From: Bacteroidota bacterium
Lineage (GTDB): Bacteria; Bacteroidota; Ignavibacteria; Ignavibacteriales; Ignavibacteriaceae
NCBI GenBank assembly: GCA_021824565.1
Contig: JAKAKL010000101.1
Coordinates: 1-64,000 of the forward strand
Length of the DNA: 64,000 bases
Direction: 5' to 3'
Shown: piece by piece, positions 9,013-18,412 of the stretch
Layout of the letters: the number at the start of each line of letters is the position of its first letter
Position numbering within the stretch: position 1 is the stretch's first letter
Made by a program: the position numbers and the translations under genes
Notes under the pieces: generated by a model
Databases searched by the model: none
Told to the model about the DNA's origin: nothing
What the model saw: the letters and a program-made list of their open reading frames with translations, nothing else

Positions 9013-11097
9013 ATGAAGAAATTATTACTGATTGCTCTCTTCCCTATCGCCTCAATTTTTGCCCAGAATTATCAGCTTGTTTGGTCGGATGAATTTAACG
9101 GAACATCTCTTAACAATTCATACTGGACGTTCGACCTTGGCAACAGCGGCTGGGGAAATAATGAACTGGAGAATTATACCAACAGTTCGAATAATATTTA
9201 TGTACAGAACGGCAACCTTTACATTACCGCAATAAAAGAAACTAACGGCACATACACTTCTGCGCGAATTAAAACACAAGGATTAAAATCATTCCAGTAC
9301 GGAAAAATCGAAGCGAGAATGAAATTACCTTTCGGTCAAGGCATGTGGCCCGCTTTCTGGATGCTCGGCAGCAACATTACTTCTGCCGGCTGGCCTTCAT
9401 GCGGTGAGATAGATATTATGGAAATGATTGGCGGGCAAGGAAGAGAAAATACGGTTCATGGCTCGGCACATTGGGGCAGCGATTACACAAATACTTATAC
9501 TCTAAGTTCCGGCACTTTAGCAGATACTTTCCATGTTTATGACGTAACCTGGACTCCAACGCAAATTGCATGGCATATAGATGGAATCCAGTACAGCGTT
9601 CTAAACATCACTCCGTCTGCGTTAAACGCATTTAAAAAACCTTTCTTCATAATTTTGAATCTTGCTGTAGGCGGCGCCTGGCCCGGCAACCCGGATGCTT
9701 CAACGGTATTTCCGCAGCAGCTTGTAGTTGATTACGTTAGAGTTTATCAAAATATTTCCGCGCCTCCGCAAATAAATTTAAGTTCGCCGTTAAATAATTC
9801 TACTTACTCGGCATTTTCAGATATTCCTATAAATACGAATGTTCAATACAGCGGAAAAATTTCTAAAGTTGAATTCTATCAAGGCTCACTTAAGATCGGA
9901 GAATCAAACATTAGCCCATATCAAATGACATGGCGAAATGTCAGCCCTGGCAACTATTCTATTTCCGCCGTAGCCACTACAGATTCAGGATATCAGGCAA
10001 CGACATCCGCTGCATCAGTGACTGTTGGAAACGGCGGTCAAGCGCCGTACTCCGGTAATCCGTCAAATGTACCGGGAACAATATACGCAGTTAATTACGA
10101 TCTTGGCGGACCAAACGTCGGATACTACAATACAACAACGACAAACACCGGCGGTCTTTATAGAACAGATGGAGTTGGAATTGAAGCTTGTTCTGATAAT
10201 GGAGGCGGATATGATGTCGGCTGGATAAATCCTACCGAGTGGCTTAATTACTCTGTTAACGTAAAAGATAGCGCTTTATATAATTTTAATTTTCGGGTGG
10301 CATCAGCAAACAGCGGCGGATCGTTCCATGTTGATGTTGACGGTCAGAATGTAACAGGCTCAATTTCGGTCCCTTCAACCGGAGGATGGCAAACATGGAC
10401 AACCGTAAGCGCTAATAATATTACTTTGACTAAAGGTCTTCATACGCTGAAAATTGTTTTTGACGCGGGAGGATTTAATTTATACAAAGCTGATGTCGTT
10501 GAACCCGGATTAACCGGCGCGTTACAAATTTTATATCCTACAGGAGGAGAAGTTTGGCAAGCCGGTTCAGTTCAAGAAATTAGATGGAACAGTTATTCAA
10601 TCTCTGATCTATTAATCGGACTTTCTACAAATGGGGGTTCAAGCTGGAGCACATTGATTTCAGACGCTCCGGCTGCTTACGGCTTCTATCGTTTCCAGGT
10701 GCCGAATTTATCTTCGCAGAATTGTCTTCTAAAAGTTTATGATAAATTTAATTTGTCAACGGTAGCTTCTATCGCTTCTCCTTTCACAATAGAAAACTCA
10801 ACCGGCATCAAAAGCTCACGCACAATAATTAAGGATTTTACCTTAAAACAAAATTATCCAAATCCATTTAATCCTTCTACGAACATCAGCTTTGCGGTAT
10901 CAAGAAGGATGCACGCATCGTTAAAAGTTTTCGACGTGCTCGGTGTTCAAGTTGCTGATTTATTTAACGGCATCGCCGAGCCGAACCGGAATTATGATTT
11001 GCAGTTTAATGCGTCAAACCTGAACAGCGGAGTTTACTTCTATCAGCTTAAGACCGATGAATCTCTCCAAACAAGAAAAATGGTTCTCCTTAAATAA
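9013..11097 (+). CDS. Secreted GH16 beta-glucanase (laminarinase-like) with CBM6 and T9SS domain
   Basis: 694 residues. A signal peptide (1-17, ending FAQ) precedes a GH16 domain (about 20-248). Its catalytic signature GEIDIME gives Glu132 as nucleophile, Asp134 as helper and Glu137 as acid/base. A bacterial Ig-like domain (250-340), a CBM6-type beta-sandwich (350-500), another Ig-like module (about 505-600) and a T9SS C-terminal domain follow; the last has QNYPNPFNPST and GVYFYQLKT. The modular plan fits an exported endo-beta-1,3- or 1,3-1,4-glucanase delivered by type IX secretion. Substrate is inferred from family; other GH16 specificities are possible. Confidence 0.92.
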   Translation: MKKLLLIALFPIASIFAQNYQLVWSDEFNGTSLNNSYWTFDLGNSGWGNNELENYTNSSNNIYVQNGNLYITAIKETNGTYTSARIKTQGLKSFQYGKIEARMKLPFGQGMWPAFWMLGSNITSAGWPSCGEIDIMEMIGGQGRENTVHGSAHWGSDYTNTYTLSSGTLADTFHVYDVTWTPTQIAWHIDGIQYSVLNITPSALNAFKKPFFIILNLAVGGAWPGNPDASTVFPQQLVVDYVRVYQNISAPPQINLSSPLNNSTYSAFSDIPINTNVQYSGKISKVEFYQGSLKIGESNISPYQMTWRNVSPGNYSISAVATTDSGYQATTSAASVTVGNGGQAPYSGNPSNVPGTIYAVNYDLGGPNVGYYNTTTTNTGGLYRTDGVGIEACSDNGGGYDVGWINPTEWLNYSVNVKDSALYNFNFRVASANSGGSFHVDVDGQNVTGSISVPSTGGWQTWTTVSANNITLTKGLHTLKIVFDAGGFNLYKADVVEPGLTGALQILYPTGGEVWQAGSVQEIRWNSYSISDLLIGLSTNGGSSWSTLISDAPAAYGFYRFQVPNLSSQNCLLKVYDKFNLSTVASIASPFTIENSTGIKSSRTIIKDFTLKQNYPNPFNPSTNISFAVSRRMHASLKVFDVLGVQVADLFNGIAEPNRNYDLQFNASNLNSGVYFYQLKTDESLQTRKMVLLK

Positions 11098-11098
11098 T

Positions 11099-12508
11099 CT
11101 ATTTACTTTTATTTAAAATCCAATTTGAAATCAACTCAAGAGCTTTCGGAGATATTGTCTCGGAAATCTTGCCGTACTCTGCAGGCAGTCCTGTATCGGC
11201 AGTTTGGAACAAATGATTCAGTCCATCCAGTTCAACAATTTTAAAATGCTTATTCCCTCCTTTGGTTAAGGCGTTCTTTATTGCCGCAAGATTTTCTTTA
11301 GGAGAAACCTGCACGTCCTTTGAACCATTCAATGCAAGCACAGGACATTTTAATTTTTCAAGCGCCGGCGCGGGATTATATCTTATAAAATATCTGTACC
11401 ACGGAGTTAATACAGGCTTCAATTGATTTTCAAAGTTTTCTACGCTGCCGATTTCACGTTTGTTTTCATCAGTTAAACTTTCATAGAATAGATTTGCTAT
11501 GTTGGTAATTTTTGTCCAATCTTTAGCGCTGTCTTTTTCTGTCTTCACGATATTGTAAACTATTTCATTCAGCTTCATAGTTTTTCTTAAAGCAGTTTCA
11601 CTCTCACCGGAAATTTTCCCGATGGAATATGCCTGCTTCAGCAAAAGCTGATCGCACGGAATTCCCGGCGCCGCCATAAGAACAACGAAAGAAATATTTT
11701 TAGATTCGTCAGCAACCATCGGCGCAATCATGCCGCCTTCGCTGTGCCCTATTAAACCAATTTCTTTAACATCTTTTCTCGTCTTCAAATAATTTACTGC
11801 GGCAAGCGCGTCGGTAGATAAATCTTTTGTATTTGCGGAAGCATAATTTCCTGTTGATTTTCCAACTCCTCTATCGTCATACCTAAGGACTGCAATTCCG
11901 TGTCTTGTTAAATAATCGGAAAGGACGAGGAAAGGCTTGTGCCCCATAATCTCTTCATCTCTATTATGAGGTCCCGAGCCAGGAATAAGTAATACTGTAA
12001 TAAACTTTTTTCCTTCCTTGGGATAAGTAAATGTACCAGCCAGTTCAATTCCGGCGCTGTCATTTTTAAATGATACTTCCTCCTCGTTATACGGATACGG
12101 CTTCTTCGGCTCTTGAGGTCGGTCGAGTTTTATTTCATGTTCTGTTTTTTTAATATTAAGAGGGATGCTCTTTCCCCCTTGAAACCATTTGCCGACGAAA
12201 GTTAAGTTGCTTGCATCATAAACTCCGGAGTAAGAGCCTTGAATAATCGGGAAATCAATATCCAATTTATTGCTTGAGAATGTTGTTTGTCCGCCGGGAA
12301 TATCGTTCGCGCCTTGATCAGGGCTGTCAAGTGTGGTTTTGTATCCGTCCGGTGTTTTAGTAATATGAAAGACTATTCTGAGTCCGACGAACTCAAGCGT
12401 GCCGAGCCATGTACCTTCTATATTCAGAGAATCGCTCTGCGCGAAAGATAAATTAGAAAGAACTAATAAAATTAATATGATGATAGAGAAACCATTTCTC
12501 GTTTTCAC
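11099..12508 (-). CDS. Exported alpha/beta hydrolase (serine esterase/peptidase-like)
   Basis: 469 residues starting at GTG (12508) with an upstream AGAGG. A signal peptide ends near FAQ (residue 24). An N-terminal beta-rich domain (about 28-130) precedes an alpha/beta hydrolase domain with oxyanion segment GSGPHNRDEE, nucleophile elbow GHSEGG, acid-loop GSKDVQVS and catalytic His in DGLNHLFQ. The architecture matches exported hydrolases often annotated as dienelactone hydrolase or alpha/beta fold peptidases. The substrate is unknown. It converges with the GH16 gene: the stop codons are one base apart. Confidence 0.85.
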   Translation of the reverse strand: MKTRNGFSIIILILLVLSNLSFAQSDSLNIEGTWLGTLEFVGLRIVFHITKTPDGYKTTLDSPDQGANDIPGGQTTFSSNKLDIDFPIIQGSYSGVYDASNLTFVGKWFQGGKSIPLNIKKTEHEIKLDRPQEPKKPYPYNEEEVSFKNDSAGIELAGTFTYPKEGKKFITVLLIPGSGPHNRDEEIMGHKPFLVLSDYLTRHGIAVLRYDDRGVGKSTGNYASANTKDLSTDALAAVNYLKTRKDVKEIGLIGHSEGGMIAPMVADESKNISFVVLMAAPGIPCDQLLLKQAYSIGKISGESETALRKTMKLNEIVYNIVKTEKDSAKDWTKITNIANLFYESLTDENKREIGSVENFENQLKPVLTPWYRYFIRYNPAPALEKLKCPVLALNGSKDVQVSPKENLAAIKNALTKGGNKHFKIVELDGLNHLFQTADTGLPAEYGKISETISPKALELISNWILNKSK

Positions 12509-12764
12509 TTTCAGCCTCTTATTAAATTAAAATAAAACTATAGCTAATATATTGCAGATAGAAAAGTAAACCAAGCTGTTTAATGATTTCAATAAAACCT
12601 GACGACATGTAAATTCAACTCTTATCTGTCTGCGTTTGATATTTTCTGTAATATTTTATAAAATAACAATCGAAGGAATTTATTTTTTTATAAGCGATTA
12701 CTATAAAATGTTTTTATTGATCCGAAATATTTTCCTGGGGCAAAATCTATTTCAACTAAAAGAT

Positions 12765-14414
12765 ATGATAAAGGAAATACTTTACTTCATTCTTTTATTT
12801 CAAATCATTATTGTTCAGCCTTCTAATGCGCAGCGAAAAGATAAGATTGCAAAGAGAAACATCTACTCAAATTCAAAAGCATTAGACGCAAATCAAATTC
12901 AAATGTACTTCAACAACAAAGGAGTACTTGATGATCAAAATGGATTTGCCGCATGTTATTGGAAACAGATCCCCGGTCACTCGATTATTGTTTATAATCA
13001 TGGTATCTGGATTGTAGGAAAAATAAATGACACTTTACATCTCGGTATTTCAGAATGGAACTCCAATTATTCTCCCGGGCCAATAATAAACGGTCAGGCT
13101 GCGATGAATACTAACCCTGCGGACTCACTTAAGTACAGAGTTTATAAAATTAATAAAGCTGATGACTCATCCAATCGTGATTATGCTGAGTGGCCTATTC
13201 AATGGGGTGCCCCTGCAACGTCCGGCGGCTTGCCGCTTGTCTTAGGAGATCAGACGCTATTTTCGGTATATAATTCAGCGGATACTTCTCAGATGCGCTG
13301 GTGGTTTAGTTCAACTCCATTCTTGCCGACAGATTTTGAAATACAGCAAACAGCTTTTGCAAGAAATGGCAATGTAAAAGACAACAAAGATATTTTTGCA
13401 AATACTGTTTTTCTTGAATGGACAATAATCAATAAAGGGAATAAACAAATTGACTCTGCTTATATAGGTTTTTGGACGGACATAGATTTTTTCAATGCTT
13501 GGGATAATCCAGCCGAAGTTGATACTGCTTTGCAGTTAGGCTATTGCTGGTATTATGATTCGACTTATTACGATTTTCGCCCCTACACACCTCCGGCTGT
13601 TGGATATGTCTTATTATATGGTCCAAAAGTTTATTCGCCTGTTAATACGGCAATCTTTAAAGGGAAACAACTTGCCAATTTTACTAATCTGTCGATGACT
13701 TCCTTTCATGCTATTAGAGACGATGCTGAACAGAATTCTTTGCAATGTAATGTTATAAGCTTAGATCAAGTTTGGAATGTCGCGAGAGGATTTGATTATG
13801 CCGGGAATATTATAATTGATTCTTCTACAAATAAGCCTACAAAATTTCCGTTCGCAGGTGACCCTATTACAAATACCGGATATGTTAATAACACTAATAC
13901 AGGCGGCGGTGCCGGATTTGTTTTCTTTTCCGGCCCATTTAATTTCACGCCTTCCGATACGCAGTGGATAATGGCAGCTTTAATTCCTGCGGAAGGCAAT
14001 AACCGTTTTGAAAGTATAAAATTGATGAGAGAGAAAGCGGCGATCCTTAGGTCTCTCCCTTACGATACTTTGGCATTCGGTAAAAATCCAATTGCATTAA
14101 ATTATATTGACTCTACAAATATAAATATAGATTCAAGTACAATCATACCTGTTTCTTTCAACCTTGCTCAAAATTATCCTAACCCTTTTAACGCCGGAAC
14201 GATAATCAAATATGATGTTATTATTAAATCTTATGTGAGTTTAATAGTTTACGATATACTCGGCAGAAAAATCAGTGAATTAGTAAAAGAAGAAAAGGAG
14301 CCTGGCAAATATTCCGTAAGTTTTGTCGGCGAAAATTTATCAAGCGGAATATATTTCTACCAGCTAAAGGCAGGCAATTATAACTCAACGAAGAAAATGA
14401 TTCTACTGAAATAA
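12765..14414 (+). CDS. T9SS-secreted protein of unknown function
   Basis: 549 residues from the ATG at 12765. This start gives a clean signal peptide (MIKEILYFILL... cut after SNAQ). An open frame continues upstream to a TTG at 12636, but that extension would put 43 residues before the signal sequence, so I reject it. The body is beta-rich without a recognised enzymatic motif. The C-terminal 80 residues are a T9SS sorting domain (QNYPNPFNAGT, GIYFYQLKAG, terminal KKMILLK). It is probably a surface or secreted protein of the Ignavibacteria type whose molecular role cannot be told. Confidence 0.8.
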   Translation: MIKEILYFILLFQIIIVQPSNAQRKDKIAKRNIYSNSKALDANQIQMYFNNKGVLDDQNGFAACYWKQIPGHSIIVYNHGIWIVGKINDTLHLGISEWNSNYSPGPIINGQAAMNTNPADSLKYRVYKINKADDSSNRDYAEWPIQWGAPATSGGLPLVLGDQTLFSVYNSADTSQMRWWFSSTPFLPTDFEIQQTAFARNGNVKDNKDIFANTVFLEWTIINKGNKQIDSAYIGFWTDIDFFNAWDNPAEVDTALQLGYCWYYDSTYYDFRPYTPPAVGYVLLYGPKVYSPVNTAIFKGKQLANFTNLSMTSFHAIRDDAEQNSLQCNVISLDQVWNVARGFDYAGNIIIDSSTNKPTKFPFAGDPITNTGYVNNTNTGGGAGFVFFSGPFNFTPSDTQWIMAALIPAEGNNRFESIKLMREKAAILRSLPYDTLAFGKNPIALNYIDSTNINIDSSTIIPVSFNLAQNYPNPFNAGTIIKYDVIIKSYVSLIVYDILGRKISELVKEEKEPGKYSVSFVGENLSSGIYFYQLKAGNYNSTKKMILLK

Positions 14415-14436
14415 TTCTTCACCTGGGTAAATATTC

Positions 14437-14456
14437 ATTTCCAAATTTTTGGAAAT
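14437..14456. terminator. Possible bidirectional hairpin between convergent genes
   Basis: ATTTCCAAA (14437-14445) and TTTGGAAAT (14448-14456) form a 9-bp perfect inverted repeat with a 2-nt centre. It lies between the stop of the T9SS protein (14414) and the stop of the small Cys protein (14460). The short loop and AT-rich stem make it a weak terminator candidate. Confidence 0.3.
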
Positions 14457-14459
14457 ATA

Positions 14460-14660
14460 TTAGATACTTGCCCGCTGATACTTCCTGAAATTATACTGTT
14501 CGGCAATCTTCTTTTTTTGCTCGCCGCTTAATGAAATAAAATATTTTTTCCAGCCGGGACAAAAGTTTATATGCCACCGCCAGAACCTTCCCGCAAACGA
14601 TGTGGGATTATTATCATGCTTTGCCCTCAACGGACAGTTTTCACAAGTATGCTCTGCCAT
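14460..14660 (-). CDS. Small cysteine-containing conserved-looking protein
   Basis: 66 residues from the ATG at 14660, chosen because GGAG lies at the right distance upstream; a TTG four codons earlier would put the GGAG inside the coding region. The protein begins MAEHTCENCPLRAKHD and contains a CxxC pair (Cys6, Cys9) and a third Cys34 in INFCPGWKKY. A basic C-terminus (FRKYQR) follows. No signal peptide is present. The Cys pattern could hold a metal or an Fe-S cluster, but nothing confirms this. I do not recognise the family with certainty. Confidence 0.65.
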   Translation of the reverse strand: MAEHTCENCPLRAKHDNNPTSFAGRFWRWHINFCPGWKKYFISLSGEQKKKIAEQYNFRKYQRASI

Positions 14661-14727
14661 AATTTTCTCCAATTATTTTAGAATAATTTATGAATCATTT
14701 TTTTTAAGCGTAGTTTTTATGTTATTC

Positions 14728-15354
14728 TTATATCCCGATTTTTAACAACGCTGTAACCGGGAAATACGATGGTCCATTAAAGCTGTACATCATTTTTCCA
14801 TCAAAGTCTAACTTTAAGCTTTTGTATAGTTCTATTTCCACACCAAGCCCGAGATTGAATTGCGCCAGGATATAATTTTTACCGGTGTCCTGGTATAAGT
14901 TTTCAAATCTATTTGGACTGCCTTCCATCCAATGTATTATTTCTACTCTACCCTGGTTGATCAATAATAATCCGGTTCCAATGTCAAAGTAAGATCTTAT
15001 CATTGATCCTCTTGAGTATATTTTTCCTCCGATGGAAAATTCATATACTGAGCTATTCTCTCCAGTCACGTCGAATCTGTATCCAACTACAGCAGGGACT
15101 GCAAACGTAACAAGACTTTCATCAAAATTATTTTTCTGATATGAAGTAGAAAAGAACAGTCCCGCATTTTCAGATAATTTATACTCGGAGGAAAAATTAA
15201 TTAGGTATCCGCCATTCCAGTACGGCAATTTTGTATTCTCCGGCAAGAAAGGCACGTAGCCGCCGCCTAAAGAAAAGCTGACCTTACTCTGCGCAGTTAT
15301 ATCCGGAACAAAAAACAATAACATAAATAATAATGATATTATTATATTTTTCAT
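14728..15354 (-). CDS. Predicted outer-membrane beta-barrel protein
   Basis: 208 residues. The signal peptide MKNIIISLLFMLLFFVPDITAQ is followed by alternating amphipathic strands rich in Tyr, Phe, Gly and Ser, of the kind seen in porin-family/OmpW-like small barrels. No catalytic motif is visible. The gene lies upstream (in transcription terms) of the small Cys protein, with 67 bp between them, and downstream of the methyltransferase. Its function is unknown beyond probable outer-membrane location. Confidence 0.7.
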   Translation of the reverse strand: MKNIIISLLFMLLFFVPDITAQSKVSFSLGGGYVPFLPENTKLPYWNGGYLINFSSEYKLSENAGLFFSTSYQKNNFDESLVTFAVPAVVGYRFDVTGENSSVYEFSIGGKIYSRGSMIRSYFDIGTGLLLINQGRVEIIHWMEGSPNRFENLYQDTGKNYILAQFNLGLGVEIELYKSLKLDFDGKMMYSFNGPSYFPVTALLKIGI

Positions 15355-15402
15355 TTTACTGCCTCCTTATTTTTACAACGCTTGCAATGCTCATTGTATT
15401 AA

Positions 15403-16164
15403 TTATTTTTCAGCAATCACCAGCATTTCAAAATCTTCAGTTGTCAACTTATTATCGCGGCTGAATGCGCCAAGTTTTACTCCATAAATATTTATACTTT
15501 TAAAATTAAGAGATTTTAAAAGCCAGCTAATTTCAGAAGGAACATAATACCGCTCGTTGCAATCCAACGTCTTTTTATTTCCAAGATCATCTTCGACACC
15601 AATAGTAATATAATTTCGGAAGGTCATTAAGTCGAATGAAGCATTTCCAATATTAGCTTTTTCATCTTCATTATTACTCTCAAGAAAATCTTTTACTGAA
15701 TGGAATAATGGGAACAGACCATTTAACGTAGTAAAAATAAATTTCCCATTTTCTCTTAAAGCTCTTGCAGCATTTTGAAGTATTTGATAATTCATTTCAT
15801 CGGTTTCCATCAACGGAAATGATCCTTCGCAAAGCATTATGATTAGATCAAATTCACCGGAAAAAGTTAATGCTCTTGCGTCCTGGACCTGGAAATCAAT
15901 ACTAAGTCCATCCCGTACTGCAATTTCCTTTGCTCTGGTGATTAAAGATGAAGATAGATCGATACCGGTTATATGATAGCCGCGCTTTGCTAATTCTCTT
16001 GAGTGCCGTCCCGTGCCGCATCCGATATCTAATATTTTTGTGTCTTTGTTGTAGTTGATTTCCTTTTCGATAAAGTCACACTCGCCGGTAGTCCCTTTAG
16101 TATAAACTTCATCGTCGTATTTCATCCCGTAATTCTCAAATAATTCTTCGTACCATTGTTTCAT
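15403..16164 (-). CDS. Class I SAM-dependent methyltransferase
   Basis: 253 residues. The SAM-binding motif I LDIGCGTGRHS is at about 45-55, with acidic motif II ITGIDLS and motif III VQDARAL following in the standard Rossmann order. The final third (GNKKTLDCNERYYVPSEISWLLKSLNF) fits the small-molecule methyltransferase_25/11 group. The substrate cannot be predicted. It is cytoplasmic, and sits among outer-membrane protein genes that offer no functional clue. Confidence 0.85.
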   Translation of the reverse strand: MKQWYEELFENYGMKYDDEVYTKGTTGECDFIEKEINYNKDTKILDIGCGTGRHSRELAKRGYHITGIDLSSSLITRAKEIAVRDGLSIDFQVQDARALTFSGEFDLIIMLCEGSFPLMETDEMNYQILQNAARALRENGKFIFTTLNGLFPLFHSVKDFLESNNEDEKANIGNASFDLMTFRNYITIGVEDDLGNKKTLDCNERYYVPSEISWLLKSLNFKSINIYGVKLGAFSRDNKLTTEDFEMLVIAEK

Positions 16165-16215
16165 AGTTTACAACTCCGCTTTAGAAGTGTATTGAATACA
16201 GTTTTTATTTTACCC

Positions 16216-16875
16216 CTACAAAAAAGCCGAAACTCCGATTCCGAATACAATTAAATCATTATTTTGGTTTTCAATACCTTCATAGCCGTTTGTTCTTATG
16301 TATTGAACTTTGAACAAAAGACTCCATTCGGGGTCTAAACAAATTTTTATTCCTCCGAAGAAACATGGGAATAAAAATCCGGCGTCTCGCCAGCCGGAAT
16401 CGCTGTAATTTGTTTGCGTTTGTCCAGATTTATTAAATTGTACAATCCATCGAGTCTCTGAAATACCAAGTTTTGTCCCGATAAAAAGATTCAGATCTTT
16501 ATTTACTTCATAGTTATATGCTGGGCCTAAAAGAATTCCTAATCTGTGCATTTGATTCTCTTCATAACCATTAATAAATACGACATCAGGGTTAAATACA
16601 ATTAATCCGGATTTGTCTATTTCCATAGTATAATTTATATCAAATACAACTTCTAAGCTGGGATTAATATAATAAGCAAGCTCCGGTTCAAATTGAAGTT
16701 GCTGAACCTTAAAATATGATGGAATATTATCATATTGCAAAGTGCTGTTTGAATAAGAATATAGAATGGTCCCTCCGATATCAAAATGCGATGACAGTTT
16801 GTTCTGAGCTAAAGAACTTATTGTTATTATGATTGATAGAATAAATATTTTAAAAAAGATTTTACTAAAATTCAT
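16216..16875 (-). CDS. Predicted outer-membrane beta-barrel protein, paralogue A
   Basis: 219 residues with a signal peptide ending SLAQ (about residue 23) and a beta-barrel pattern to the C-terminal GIGVSAFL. It shares long colinear motifs with the next upstream gene: YNYEVNKDLNLFIGTK here matches YNYKINKSIILVLGTK there, followed by TRWI, DSGWR, LFKVQYI and a QNNDLIVFG-like ending. The two are clear tandem duplicates. No known family was recognised. Confidence 0.72.
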   Translation of the reverse strand: MNFSKIFFKIFILSIIITISSLAQNKLSSHFDIGGTILYSYSNSTLQYDNIPSYFKVQQLQFEPELAYYINPSLEVVFDINYTMEIDKSGLIVFNPDVVFINGYEENQMHRLGILLGPAYNYEVNKDLNLFIGTKLGISETRWIVQFNKSGQTQTNYSDSGWRDAGFLFPCFFGGIKICLDPEWSLLFKVQYIRTNGYEGIENQNNDLIVFGIGVSAFL

Positions 16876-16910
16876 ATTCGAGATTTGATATTAATATTTA
16901 TTTTTAATTT

Positions 16911-17552
16911 TTAGTATAATAAAAATGAAAATCCAACTCCAAATGCAATTAGATCATTATCCTGGTTATCAAATCCTTGATAGTGTTTTGTTTTTATATA
17001 TTGAACTTTAAATAAAATATCCCACTTAGGATTTACATTGATCTTGACGCCGCTCCAGAAAGCCGGGAATGATAATTCAATCCGCCTCCAACCAGAGTCA
17101 TAATAAGTAGAAAAACCATCCGGCCAGTCATCTGACTCAATCCATCTTGTAATTGAAAGTCCTGCTTTTGTTCCAAGGACAAGTATTATCGATTTATTTA
17201 TTTTATAATTATATGCGGCACCCAAAAAAGCTCCAAGTCTATGAATCTGTAATTTATCTAAGACTGTTAAATCAATATTCGAGATCGGTGCGTTAGAACT
17301 GTAATAATTCAATCCATAGCTTAAGTCAAAGATTAATTCAATATTTGGATCTAAATAAAATCCAAATTCAGGTTCTAATTGAGTCTGCTCAATTCTATAG
17401 ACTCCGGAAACATTTGTATAGCTTAAAACTGTATGTGAATAGGAGTATAATATATTCCCACCAATTTCGCACATTGGGTTGTTATTTGTCTGAGCCTCAA
17501 CATTTGCAAAACAAATAATAAAACAAAATAAAAATTTATTAACAGTTTTCAT
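16911..17552 (-). CDS. Predicted outer-membrane beta-barrel protein, paralogue B
   Basis: 213 residues with a signal peptide ending VEAQ (about residue 21). The sequence is colinear with paralogue A over its full length, with the same DSGWR, LFKVQYIKT and NDLIAFGVGF landmarks, and has an aromatic C-terminal end (FSFLLY) usual for outer-membrane barrels. It is the first of the pair in transcription order, with 35 bp between the genes. Its function is unknown. Confidence 0.72.
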   Translation of the reverse strand: MKTVNKFLFCFIICFANVEAQTNNNPMCEIGGNILYSYSHTVLSYTNVSGVYRIEQTQLEPEFGFYLDPNIELIFDLSYGLNYYSSNAPISNIDLTVLDKLQIHRLGAFLGAAYNYKINKSIILVLGTKAGLSITRWIESDDWPDGFSTYYDSGWRRIELSFPAFWSGVKINVNPKWDILFKVQYIKTKHYQGFDNQDNDLIAFGVGFSFLLY

Positions 17553-17692
17553 AAATTTTCTTTGGATCTATTATGTACTCGCATCAAACTGTCATAGTTG
17601 AATCGATAAAAGCCGGAGAAGCGTTGCGGCAAGTTAAATAGTCTGCTTTTCATTGAAATCTTCTGACAGGCTTGAAACGCTTTACCATACTT

Positions 17693-18412
17693 TTAATATC
17701 TATGCAGAGTACTTGAATAATTGTAATACCAAAACATTCTATTCCCAATAAATTTAACCAATACATGATAGTACGAGGGTGTTGGTAAATCCAGATAAGG
17801 TTTATTATAAGTATATTGCGAATTATAACTAGAAGAGCCCAGTGAATAAACACCGTCCAAATATTTCATGTTGTATTTATATGTCGAAGAATCCTTATAA
17901 AAATAATATTCCTCAGTGGTTTGACCGTGCGAGGTATGCGGCTCTATATTCTGACTATAAACACAATAATAACCGTTTAATATCCAATCCCCTGTCAATT
18001 GATTAGAATTATCACTTTGGGGACTAAAAATGTTTACGGGCTTCATAATAAGATTATTTCGATCAATACTAACTTCGTAACTTATATATATCATTACCAT
18101 TCCTATTACTGATTGTGCATTAACTTCTACAAAAGAAAAATCATTTAAATATAAAATCTCATTATCAATTTTATAATTTCCTGTTCTCACAAACATTGCA
18201 TAATCTCTATAAGATGGATTAGTGTTGCCCTCACTATATATTGTATCAATAAATTTTCCGTTATTAAAGAACGTTATCGAATAATTATTATCGCCCTTCC
18301 ACTTCCCAATTATTTCACTACCGATTGGATTGGTTAAGTTATTTTGAGAACAACTTAGAAAAAGAAATGACAACAAAAATAAGATTATGGATTTTATAAT
18401 TATGTTTTTCAT
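17693..18412 (-). CDS. Lipoprotein of unknown function
   Basis: 239 residues from the ATG at 18412. An open frame continues 72 codons upstream, but the ATG at 18412 directly produces a lipoprotein signal: MKNIIIKSIILFLLSFLFLS followed by the lipobox Cys at about residue 21. The mature part carries WKGDNNYSITFFNNGKF and GDWILNGYY segments suggesting two lipocalin-like repeats of the kind seen in Bacteroidota lipoproteins. No other motif is visible. The upstream extension is judged non-coding. Confidence 0.6.
   Translation of the reverse strand: MKNIIIKSIILFLLSFLFLSCSQNNLTNPIGSEIIGKWKGDNNYSITFFNNGKFIDTIYSEGNTNPSYRDYAMFVRTGNYKIDNEILYLNDFSFVEVNAQSVIGMVMIYISYEVSIDRNNLIMKPVNIFSPQSDNSNQLTGDWILNGYYCVYSQNIEPHTSHGQTTEEYYFYKDSSTYKYNMKYLDGVYSLGSSSYNSQYTYNKPYLDLPTPSYYHVLVKFIGNRMFWYYNYSSTLHRY

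Noticed and set aside
12636-12764. N-terminal extension of the second T9SS protein
   Set aside because: It begins with TTG and would place 43 residues before a normal signal peptide.
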